From CAIQJJ01 sp049325275 (GTDB lineage: Bacteria > Chloroflexota > Anaerolineae > Anaerolineales > UBA4823): 64,000 nucleotides of DNA. The position numbers and the translations under genes are program-made. The stretch is taken from NCBI GenBank assembly GCA_049325275.1, contig JBMOLU010000045.1, positions 1 to 64,000 on the forward strand, written 5' to 3'. The notes under the pieces were generated by a model. The model was not told where the DNA came from, made no database searches, and saw only the letters and a list, made by a program, of their open reading frames with translations. Below are positions 1-7,708 of the stretch, one piece after another (the first letter of the stretch is position 1; every line of letters begins with the position of its first letter).

Positions 1-273
1 GCGCAGGACTTCTACGCCGCCTTCGGCGTGGGCGAGGACGAGCGGCACATCGCCACCATCGACGCCGACGGCGTGGCCCTGGCGGCCATCCAGGGGTTGA
101 ACGAACTCGTGGACGAAAAAGACGCCCAAATCATTGCGCTTCAGGCGCAGAACGCCGCCTTCGAAGCCCGCCTGGCGGCGCTGGAGCGCGGGGAGATGGC
201 CGCCAGCCCCTGGCCGTGGCTGGCGCTGAGCGTCACCATCCTGGGGTGCGTCTTCATTTTCCGGAAGGGGTAG
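1..273 (+). CDS. C-terminal end of an S74-chaperone-like protein with membrane anchor (partial)
   Basis: The open frame runs in from the left edge and ends at 273, so only the last 90 residues are seen. The stretch after AQDFYAAFGVG (DERHIATIDADGVALAAIQG) resembles the end of the intramolecular chaperone domain (peptidase S74 type) found at the C-terminus of phage tail spikes and of many bacterial surface proteins. A short coiled coil of about 35 residues follows (ELVDEKDAQIIALQAQNA...), then one hydrophobic helix (WPWLALSVTILGCVFIF) ending in RKG, which would tether the product in the membrane. No other phage genes are present, so a bacterial surface protein is more likely than a prophage remnant. 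The substrate and the upstream domains are outside the window. Confidence 0.7.
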   Translation, partial: AQDFYAAFGVGEDERHIATIDADGVALAAIQGLNELVDEKDAQIIALQAQNAAFEARLAALERGEMAASPWPWLALSVTILGCVFIFRKG

Positions 274-275
274 GA

Positions 276-3143
276 TCAGGGTCGACCGGGCGTTTCGCCG
301 AGGGCGTAGGCTATGGCCCGCTCGAGGGTCATGGCCGCACCTTCCGCATGGCCGGCGTTGAAAGCCTGTTCCCCCAGCTGCTGGCGGTAGGTCTCCAGGC
401 GGGCCTGCCGCTTCTCGTTTTTGGTCGATCCCATCTCGTAATTGATTTCCCGGCTGAAGGCCATATAGAAGGCCATCAGGCGCAGGCTGCGCAGCATTTC
501 GCCGCGCCGGTAGGCCAGCTCGGCCAGGCCGGAAAAGGGGCTGGCGATGCCGGGTTGGTCGCCGAGGGCGTGTTTGAGCGCCAGGCTCTCGCGAAAAAAG
601 GCTTCCGCTTCGGCGTAGTTCCCTGCTTCGAGGGAAACCGATCCTAAATTGGTCAGCGAGGCTGCCACGCCGTACTGGTTGCCCTGGCTACGCTGGAAAG
701 CAAGCACCTCTTTCAACAAGACTGCGGCGCGCTTGTTCTCCCCGATGCTTCGTAAAACCACGGCCAGGTTGTTGAACGCCAGGGCCATCGTATCGGTGAT
801 CGCCCCAGCGGAGAGCGATTTTTCGATGGCGATGCTTTCCTGAAGCAGCGGCTCGGCGCGTGCATAGTCCATGCTGCGCGCCGCAGCCGTGCCCAGCGAG
901 CGCAGGCTGTAGCTGATCAACGACGCGTCTTGTAACTGGCGGGCCAGGGCCAGGGCCTCTTCGTGCAGGGCGATGGCCTCAGGGTGCTGCCCCTGCATCT
1001 GGGCAAACTCGCCGGTTTGGTTGAGCAACCGGATGAGCCTGGCCGGCGAAATATCCTGGCGCTGCGCCAGGATGCGTTGGTGCCAGTCTCGCCCGGTGTC
1101 GAGCTGTCCGCTCATGCGCCAGAAGCCGGCCAGGCCCTCGGCCAGCCGGACGGCCAGTTCGATGCGCTGCGCTTCGTGAGGGGCCTCGAGTGCCCAGGCC
1201 AGGGCAGCTTGCAGGTTGTCGTTTTCCGCCGCCAGGGTGTTCATCCAGAAGCCCTGGCGCGGGCCGCGCCAGTCACGCAGCGCCTGCTCTGCCAGTCCGG
1301 TGAAGTAGACGGCGTGGCGCTGCAACCTATCTGCCAGCTGCCCGCTTTCTTCCAACAGGTCGCGGGCATATTCGTGCAGGGTGACCAGCATGGTGAAGCG
1401 CGGCTCGCCGCCGCTCGATGTTTGCTGGATCAGGCTGCTGTTGACCAGGGCGGTCAACCCGGTGAGAACATCCCCGCCTGCCGGTGGTTGGCACACGGCC
1501 TCGGCGGCCTCCAGCCGCCAGCCGCCGGTGAAGACGCTCAGCGCGGCAAAGAGGGCGCGTTCGCTTTCGTCGAGCAGTTCGTAGCTCCAGTGGATGGCGT
1601 TGCGTAGGGTCTGGTGGCGCGGCGGCAGGTTGCGCTCCCCTCCGGCAAGGAAGTCGAAACGATTGGCCAGGCGCGCCAGGATGGCCTGCGGCGGAAAAAG
1701 CTTGATGCGTCCGGCGGCCAGTTCGAGGGCCAGCGGCAGGCCGTCCAGGCGGACGCAGATGGCGGCCACCAGGAGGGCGTTGGCGTCGGTCAGAGAAAAA
1801 CCCGGCGCGTGGGCGCAGGCCCGCGCGACGAATAACGAGATGGACGCGTTTTCGGCGAGTTGTTCGGCAGGCGGCAGGCGTTTGAGATCGGGCAGCGGCA
1901 GCGGCGAGACGGGGTATTCGTGCTCGCCGTAAACGCCCAGCGATATGCGGCTGGTGACGAGCAGATGCAGGTCCGGCGCCGTGTTGAGCAGATCGATCAG
2001 CAGGGGGCCGGCAGCGGCGATCTGCTCGAAGTTGTCGAGCAGCAGCAGCAGGCGCCTGGGGCGCAGCACTTCTTTCAGGCGCTCCGGCAGCGCCTGGCCC
2101 CCACCTTCGCGCAGGCCCATGGCTCTGGCGATGGCCGGGAAGACGCCCTCCTGCACCCGGACCGCGGACAGGTCGACGAAGAAGATGCCATTGGGGAAGC
2201 TGCCGGCGCCGTCGTTCAGCAGGTGCGTGGCTGCTTCGAGCGCCAGACGCGTCTTACCGGAGCCGCCCGGCCCGGTGAGGGTCAGCAGACGGATGCGCCG
2301 CTCGCGGGCCTTGAACAGGTTTTGCAGCGCCAGCAGTTCTTCATCACGCCCAAAGAATGTGTTGAGTTGGGCCGGCAGGTTGTGCGGCATGGTGGCTGCG
2401 GCCTGCGGCGCCGAGACGCTTTGTGGCGGCAAAGGCAGCTCGCGCAGCAGTGCCGTGTGCAGGGCGCGCGTTTCGGGCTGCGGTGGAATCCCCAATTCGT
2501 CATCGAGTATGCGGACAAACCTATCGTAGGTTTGCAGCGCCCCCACGCGGTCGCCGGCCTGGGCGCGCAGGCGCATCAGCAGGCAGATGGCGTCTTCGCG
2601 CAGCGGCTCCCGGGCCAAAATTTGTTGGGTGTAATCGATCGCCTGGGGAAAGTTGCGCTGCGCCTGGTTCTGGATGGCCAGTTGGTACAGGCAGGCCAGG
2701 TGACGGCTGCGCAGGCGTTCCCGTTCGGGGGCAAGCCAGTCCTCGTACAAATCGGGCAGCAGGTCGCCGGTGTAGATGGCTGCCGCGCGCGCCAGGTGCT
2801 CGGGTGATGCGGCGAGGCGCTCGAACTCCGCCACGTCCAGCCAGCAATCGGCCTGGGGGTTCCACTGCATGCTGTCGTCGAGGATCAGCAGCCAGGGACG
2901 GCCGTCCGGCGCAGGTGGCAGGACCCGGCGCAGCTCGTACAGGTGGCGGCGCAGGTTGGTGCGCGCTTTTTCTTCAGGTTCGTCAGGCCACAGCAAAAAG
3001 GCGAGATGCTGGCGCGTCAACGCCTTGCCGCGGTTGAGCAGCAGATAAGCCCACAGGGGTAAGGTCTTTGGTAGAGCTGTGAAGGGCCGTGGGGCTTCTC
3101 CGTCGAAAAGATAAAAATGGCCGAGCAAATGAATGTACAGCAC
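276..3143 (-). CDS. SARP/BTAD-family transcriptional activator with NB-ARC ATPase and TPR repeats
   Basis: A cytoplasmic regulator of 955 residues in the AfsR/SARP style. Residues about 1-95 form an OmpR-like winged helix, followed by a bacterial transcriptional activation domain to about 240 (DVAEFERLAAS..., DRFVRILDDELGI). An NB-ARC/AAA domain follows with Walker A GPGGSGKT near residue 290 and Walker B LLLLLDNFEQ. The C-terminal third contains TPR-like helices (EALALARQLQDASL, FFRESLALKHALGD). Such proteins couple nucleotide-dependent oligomerisation to promoter binding; the target here is unknown. The start is a GTG at 3143 that gives a typical SARP N-terminus (LYIHLLGHFYLF). No clear Shine-Dalgarno sequence sits at a good distance, so the start could lie slightly upstream. 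Its stop is 3 bp from the preceding gene's stop, so the two are convergent. Confidence 0.88.
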   Translation of the reverse strand: MLYIHLLGHFYLFDGEAPRPFTALPKTLPLWAYLLLNRGKALTRQHLAFLLWPDEPEEKARTNLRRHLYELRRVLPPAPDGRPWLLILDDSMQWNPQADCWLDVAEFERLAASPEHLARAAAIYTGDLLPDLYEDWLAPERERLRSRHLACLYQLAIQNQAQRNFPQAIDYTQQILAREPLREDAICLLMRLRAQAGDRVGALQTYDRFVRILDDELGIPPQPETRALHTALLRELPLPPQSVSAPQAAATMPHNLPAQLNTFFGRDEELLALQNLFKARERRIRLLTLTGPGGSGKTRLALEAATHLLNDGAGSFPNGIFFVDLSAVRVQEGVFPAIARAMGLREGGGQALPERLKEVLRPRRLLLLLDNFEQIAAAGPLLIDLLNTAPDLHLLVTSRISLGVYGEHEYPVSPLPLPDLKRLPPAEQLAENASISLFVARACAHAPGFSLTDANALLVAAICVRLDGLPLALELAAGRIKLFPPQAILARLANRFDFLAGGERNLPPRHQTLRNAIHWSYELLDESERALFAALSVFTGGWRLEAAEAVCQPPAGGDVLTGLTALVNSSLIQQTSSGGEPRFTMLVTLHEYARDLLEESGQLADRLQRHAVYFTGLAEQALRDWRGPRQGFWMNTLAAENDNLQAALAWALEAPHEAQRIELAVRLAEGLAGFWRMSGQLDTGRDWHQRILAQRQDISPARLIRLLNQTGEFAQMQGQHPEAIALHEEALALARQLQDASLISYSLRSLGTAAARSMDYARAEPLLQESIAIEKSLSAGAITDTMALAFNNLAVVLRSIGENKRAAVLLKEVLAFQRSQGNQYGVAASLTNLGSVSLEAGNYAEAEAFFRESLALKHALGDQPGIASPFSGLAELAYRRGEMLRSLRLMAFYMAFSREINYEMGSTKNEKRQARLETYRQQLGEQAFNAGHAEGAAMTLERAIAYALGETPGRP

Positions 3144-3273
3144 TTTCCGCCAACCTGCAAAGGGTTTCAGCCGTTCACCGCCGGCGGGTAGACCGGATGA
3201 AACAGCCGCCGGTGTTTTGCTGGAGTCAGTCCGTACAAGTATACCTTGAAGGCCTCTGCTGTGGTCTTTTTTT

Positions 3274-3325
3274 GGTCTTCCGGGTTTAGCGTGAAGAATT
3301 CCTTTCCCGGCGAAGCCGGAAGAGC
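3274..3325 (+). repeat. Dispersed intergenic repeat, type I, copy A
   Basis: A 52-bp element starting GGTCTTCCGGGTTTAGCGTG and ending CCGGAAGAGC. Its ends are imperfect inverted repeats (TCTTCC/GGAAGA) and it contains the small hairpin CCGGC-GAA-GCCGG at 3307-3319. The same sequence recurs at 10499-10547 in the same orientation and at 54445-54496 in inverse orientation. Copy A lies just past the 3' end of the decayed gene at 3336-4107 and is followed by a T tract (3326-3332). It is a REP-like or MITE-like element; whether it works as a terminator is not shown. Confidence 0.75.
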
Positions 3326-3335
3326 TTTTTTTGGA

Positions 3336-4107
3336 TTAACTCTGGACCTCTCGTATGAGACTGTCCGGTGGGGAATTTCTCACCGGCGTGAGCGCCTGAG
3401 CCAGCGGGGTGGTTTGCAGGTTTCCGGCGATGCCCATCAGGTGCGTACCGTTGGCCCAGGCCAGCAGGGGTTCGCCTTCGAGGCTGCTGTTGGCGCTGAT
3501 CGGTGTGGCAGCGTGCCAGCCTGCTTTGCCGCGTTCGATGGCGATGATCTCGCGATCGGCGGCGCTGGCCAGGCTGCCGTCGGTATCCAGGCCGGCGGCG
3601 ATCAGGGCACGTTCGGCGTCGAATGCGGCCAGTCGCCAGGTGAGCGTGCCGGCCAGTTCGGCGGGGGTGGTTTCAAGAGGCGACCACTGCCTGCTGTTCC
3701 AACGGGTGGCCAGCAGGCGGTTGGGATGGGTTGTGTTACCGGTAAGGCTGTTGCCGGGGCTGCTGACCCATGCCAGCCACAGGGCGCCATCGTTTCCGCG
3801 GGCGAGCTGGGGGTTGATATCCATCATTTCGTCATCGGTCAGGGCCAACCGGCTCAGGATCTGCCCGTTGGTGGGGGCGACAATGGCGTAGTGATTTCAA
3901 GCGCCTGGACGAAGGCGGCGTCGAATTCGGCGTCGTCGGGGATGGACAGTTCTTTGTGCTGCGCCCAGGCCATCAGCACGCGCCCGTCGCGGTCGAAGGC
4001 TACGGCGGGACTTCGGCGCTGCTGTGGGCGCCGGCCGGCTAAGCCGACCGCCCAAGGAGCAACGCCATCAGGCAAAACACTGCAAGAAGATGTGACTGTT
4101 TTTTCAT
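3336..4107 (-). pseudogene. Decayed secreted protein gene with two frameshifts
   Basis: Reading on the minus strand, an ATG at 4107 begins a clear signal peptide (MKKQSHLLAVFCLMALLLG), then the frame hits TAG. Coding continues in a second frame from about 4075 to 3854 (SPAVAFDRDGRVLMAWAQHK...), then after a slip near 3890 in a third frame (YAIVAPTNGQILSR, then ALTDDEMMDINPQLARG...) to the stop at 3336. The phrases resemble exo-sialidase/propeller-like secreted proteins (DPxLARGNDGALWLAWVSS), but I do not recognise a specific family. Two separate one-base shifts explain everything seen, so this is a pseudogene or a place with sequencing errors. It lies 26 bp after the stop of the large propeller gene and could have been its operon partner. 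Confidence 0.75.
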
Positions 4108-4133
4108 TACTTCACCAGAATAGCCTTAAACCC

Positions 4134-7100
4134 TTATTTGATAATCAAAGGCAGCATCAACAAATACCTTCCCACGGCTGCTGTGTTGTTACTCGGGTTG
4201 GTTTCGTGAACGCCACCGGGGACGGCAACACTAGCCTGGTTGAAAGCATCGGCCTGGCTGTCAGCATTGCCGCTAATGGTAAAGGTAACGACACCGCCAA
4301 CCGGTAAGATGGGGATGATCTCTTGCAGGGTATTGCCGCTGCCATTGGCGTTGGCGCAGGTGGCCTCGTTCGTGGCAGCACAGGTCCAGGTGACGTTGGT
4401 GATGTGTGTTGGCACGGCATCGTAGACACTCGCACCGCCAGCACTATCTGGTCCCAGGTTGGTGACCGTAACGGTGTAGGTGATTTGTGTGGTGCTGCGG
4501 GCCGAAATTTCTTTGGTGATGGCCAGGTCGGCCTCCAGAAAAGCGACGTAAAGTTCATACACCCCGTCTGCATCTTGATCGGCGCGATAGACCACCTGCG
4601 GGCCGGTGGGGCTGATAGCAAAATCGTCAACATCGCCGCTGCTGACAAGCGCACCATTCAGCTTGGCAACCATGCCTCCTTGAATCGGGGCGCTGTAAAT
4701 TTCGTAAACATCATCGATAGCCTGATCGGCACGGTAAACTACTCGGCTGCTGTTGGCACCGATTTGATATTGGGTAGTCACCTGGCCTCCAGCAACCAGT
4801 GAGCCATTGAGTTGGCTGACTGCGCCGCCTGTTATCGGTACGCTGTATAGTTCGAAGATTTCGTCCGTCTCCTGATCGGCCAGGTAGACCACGCGGCTGC
4901 CGTTGGGGCTGATCTGAAAATCCTGAACTGTCCCGCCGCTTGCCAGGGAGCCGTTGAGAACAATCTCAGTACCATCGGTAACCGAAACGCTGTAGATTTC
5001 TGCCACATTCGAATTATTCAACGTTTGATACACCACCCGGCTGCTATCCGGGCTGATCTGGATAGCTTGCGCATACGTATCGCTCAACCGGGTAGCCGTG
5101 CCGCCACCCAACGGCACGCTGTACAATTCACCGACATAGGCAGATGCCTGCCGCGTGCGATAGATAACCAGGGTATTGTCAGGGCTGATCGCAAATCCGG
5201 CTACATCCACATTGTCCAACAAAACCGAATTGAGTTTGACAGGTGTACCGCCGCCAATTGGCACACTGTACAGTTCTTGCACTTCGTCGGTTTCCTGATC
5301 GGCGATATACACCACCCGGCTGCTGTCCGCGCTGATTTGGGGGATGCCAGCATCGCCGTTGGTCACCAGATCGCCATTGAGCCGTGTGACCGTACCACCG
5401 CCAATCGGCACGCTGAAAATCTCAGCCACTTTGTCCACATTCTGGTCGGCGAAGTAAACCACCCGTTGGCTGTCAGGGCTGATTTCAAAGCGTACCACAT
5501 TACCGTTCACGGCCATCGGGCCATTGAGTTTGACCACTGCGCCGCCGCCAATTGGCACACTATACAGTTCATCAACGCCATCCGTCTCCTGATCGGCAAT
5601 GTAAACCACGCGGGTGCTGTCGGGACTGACTTCGAATCGGAAATTTACGTCGCCACTGTTGGCGAGCGGGCCGTTGAGCTTGGTCACTGAGCCGCCGGCA
5701 AGCGGCACGCTGTACAGTTCGAAGATTTCATCCGTATCTTGATCGGCATGGTAGATCACACGGTTGCTATCGGGGCTGATGCGGAACTGAACGCTCACAT
5801 CGCCGCCAGCCGTGAGCGGCCCATTCAGGGTGGCAACTGTGCCGCCGCCAGTCGGCGCACGATAAAGCTCGATCACATCATCCGAATTCCCATCGGCGGT
5901 GTAGATCACGTGGCTGCCATCCGCGCTGATCTGAAATTCTGTGGTCACCATTCCCACCAGGGCCTGCGAGTGGCTGAGCCTGGTCACTGAACCGCCATTG
6001 CCGGGCACACTGTAGAGTTCGTTCATGCCATCGGTATCTTGATCGGCAATATAGACCACGCGCTCCCCGTTGGGGTTGAACAGGAACTGGCCTACGTTGC
6101 CACCAGTGGGCAGATTGGCGTTGAGCCTGGCAGGCGTACCACCCCCAATCGCCACGCTGTACAATTCGAGTTGCTCGTCCACATCCTGATCAGCGCAGTA
6201 AACCACGTGGTCGCTATTGGCGCCGATGGTGTACCCGGTTACATCGCCGCCGCCGATCAGCGTGCCGTTTAATTTCGTGGGTGTTGCGCCGCCGGTGATT
6301 GGCACACTGAACAATTCATCCCTCCCGTCTGCCGTTTGATCTGCACGATAGACCACCGTGCTGCTATCGGGGCTGATATGGATAAAGTTCACATCGCCTT
6401 CACTGACCAGGCTGCCGTTGAGCTTAACGGGGGCGCTGCCGCCAGCGATGGGCGCGCTGTAAATCTCATTGCGTTCGTCCACTTCTTGATCGGCGTAATA
6501 AACCACATGGCTGCTGTTGGCACTCCATTGGAAATAAGGTAGAACATTGCCGCCAGCAACCAGCCCGGCGTTGAGCTTAACGGGCGTACTGCCGCCGGCC
6601 AGGGGTGCACTGTATAGCTCGTTGGTGCCATCGGTTTCCTGGTCGGCCCGGTAGATGACGCGGCTGCTATCGGGGCTGATGGCGAAACCGCCCTTGACCA
6701 CATTGCCACCACTGACGAGTGTGCCGTTGAGTTTGACAGGCGTGCTGCCGCCAGCCAAGGGCGCGCTGTATAACTCATCCACATTGTCGGCATCTTGATC
6801 GGCGATGTAGATCACACGGGTGCTGTTAGGGCTGATCTCAAAGATGGTGTAAACATCCCCGCCGCTCACCAGCGCTGCATTGAGTTTTGTGGGCGGGTTT
6901 GGAGAGCCATTGATGGGTACGCTGTAAAGCTCGGTGGGGCCGCCATCTGATGCTGCGTAGACCACCCGGCTGCTGTTGGGGCTGATTTGGATGCGCCTGA
7001 CCCGTTGATTGGGCGTGATTGGGCCGCTGAGTAAAACTGGCGTGCCACCGGCCAGGGGTGTGCTGTACAGCGCAGATTGCGCGCTCGTTGATGCGGTGCG

Positions 7101-7595
7101 GTAGACCACTCGGTTGCTATCGTTGCTGATATAGAACACAATTGAGACATCCCAGCCGACATCCAGCGCATCATTGAGTTTGACCGCTGCCCCCCCTGCA
7201 ATGGGCACGCTGTACAATTCGAAGCGCTCATCTTCTTCCTGATCGGCAAGGTAGACCACGCGTGCGCTGTCGGCGCTGATATAAAAATCGGTCACGTTGT
7301 GGTCTGTGGTGAGGGGGGGATTCAGCCGCACCGGGTCGCCGCCGCCCACTGGCACACTGTACAGTTCAACCACATTGAGCGCATGATGATCGGCCAGATA
7401 AACCACGCGGCTGCTGTCGGAGCTGATCTTCATCGCGATCACATTGCCGGCCACAGCCTGGATATCGCTGAGCTTGATATTGCTCACTTGCGGGGCAGCC
7501 AGGCTGGGCGCATGCTGTCCCAGGCTGCTCAACAGCAAAACTAATACCAAAATGAAACGCAAACGGACAAATGAAAAACGAAATGGAAAGGACAT
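4134..7595 (-). CDS. Secreted 20-repeat beta-propeller (WD40-like PD40/TolB-like) protein with DUF11 domain
   Basis: The 1153-residue product starts with a signal peptide of about 33 residues (FILVLVLLLSSLGQ, then APSLAAPQ). It then carries about 20 tandem repeats of 45-50 residues built on ISPDSSRVVYIADQ...ELYSVPIGGG...KLNG, the pattern of PD40/TolB-like propeller blades, enough for two or three propellers. From about 1015 a DUF11-type domain follows (ADLAITKE...ITYTVTVTNLGPDSAGG), usual in surface proteins. The protein ends in YLLMLPLIIK, a tail shared with three other secreted proteins of this window. An extracellular binding or structural role is likely; no catalytic residues can be named. 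The repeat units differ at the DNA level, so the array is old compared with the duplications at 32.3-34.5 and 45.7-47.5 kb. Confidence 0.88.
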   Translation of the reverse strand: MSFPFRFSFVRLRFILVLVLLLSSLGQHAPSLAAPQVSNIKLSDIQAVAGNVIAMKISSDSSRVVYLADHHALNVVELYSVPVGGGDPVRLNPPLTTDHNVTDFYISADSARVVYLADQEEDERFELYSVPIAGGAAVKLNDALDVGWDVSIVFYISNDSNRVVYRTASTSAQSALYSTPLAGGTPVLLSGPITPNQRVRRIQISPNSSRVVYAASDGGPTELYSVPINGSPNPPTKLNAALVSGGDVYTIFEISPNSTRVIYIADQDADNVDELYSAPLAGGSTPVKLNGTLVSGGNVVKGGFAISPDSSRVIYRADQETDGTNELYSAPLAGGSTPVKLNAGLVAGGNVLPYFQWSANSSHVVYYADQEVDERNEIYSAPIAGGSAPVKLNGSLVSEGDVNFIHISPDSSTVVYRADQTADGRDELFSVPITGGATPTKLNGTLIGGGDVTGYTIGANSDHVVYCADQDVDEQLELYSVAIGGGTPARLNANLPTGGNVGQFLFNPNGERVVYIADQDTDGMNELYSVPGNGGSVTRLSHSQALVGMVTTEFQISADGSHVIYTADGNSDDVIELYRAPTGGGTVATLNGPLTAGGDVSVQFRISPDSNRVIYHADQDTDEIFELYSVPLAGGSVTKLNGPLANSGDVNFRFEVSPDSTRVVYIADQETDGVDELYSVPIGGGAVVKLNGPMAVNGNVVRFEISPDSQRVVYFADQNVDKVAEIFSVPIGGGTVTRLNGDLVTNGDAGIPQISADSSRVVYIADQETDEVQELYSVPIGGGTPVKLNSVLLDNVDVAGFAISPDNTLVIYRTRQASAYVGELYSVPLGGGTATRLSDTYAQAIQISPDSSRVVYQTLNNSNVAEIYSVSVTDGTEIVLNGSLASGGTVQDFQISPNGSRVVYLADQETDEIFELYSVPITGGAVSQLNGSLVAGGQVTTQYQIGANSSRVVYRADQAIDDVYEIYSAPIQGGMVAKLNGALVSSGDVDDFAISPTGPQVVYRADQDADGVYELYVAFLEADLAITKEISARSTTQITYTVTVTNLGPDSAGGASVYDAVPTHITNVTWTCAATNEATCANANGSGNTLQEIIPILPVGGVVTFTISGNADSQADAFNQASVAVPGGVHETNPSNNTAAVGRYLLMLPLIIK

Positions 7596-7610
7596 AACAA
7601 CACTCCTTGT

Positions 7611-7698
7611 ACCTTCTCAAATAAAGCGGGGTGTGGGGTGTTGTGGGGGAGCGAAGCTCACCCACAACACCCCACTTTTCCTCCTTCTTTGAGAAGGT
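7611..7698. repeat. Intergenic inverted-repeat element, type II, copy 1
   Basis: An 88-bp element with perfect 10-bp terminal inverted repeats, ACCTTCTCAA at 7611-7620 and TTGAGAAGGT at 7689-7698. The interior is a strong stem around GGGGTGTTGTGGG...CCCACAACACCCC with loop GGAGCGAAGCTCA. A related, more diverged copy lies at 47793-47883. Both copies sit between the start of one minus-strand gene and the end of the next. It may be a small non-autonomous mobile element that also acts as a terminator for the gene ending at 7709 or 47958; that function is inferred only. Confidence 0.6.
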
Positions 7699-7708
7699 CT
7701 TCGATTTT

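Noticed and set aside
1..273. Prophage tail gene at the left edge
   Set aside because: Only the S74-like end is visible, it carries a C-terminal membrane anchor, and no other phage gene follows.
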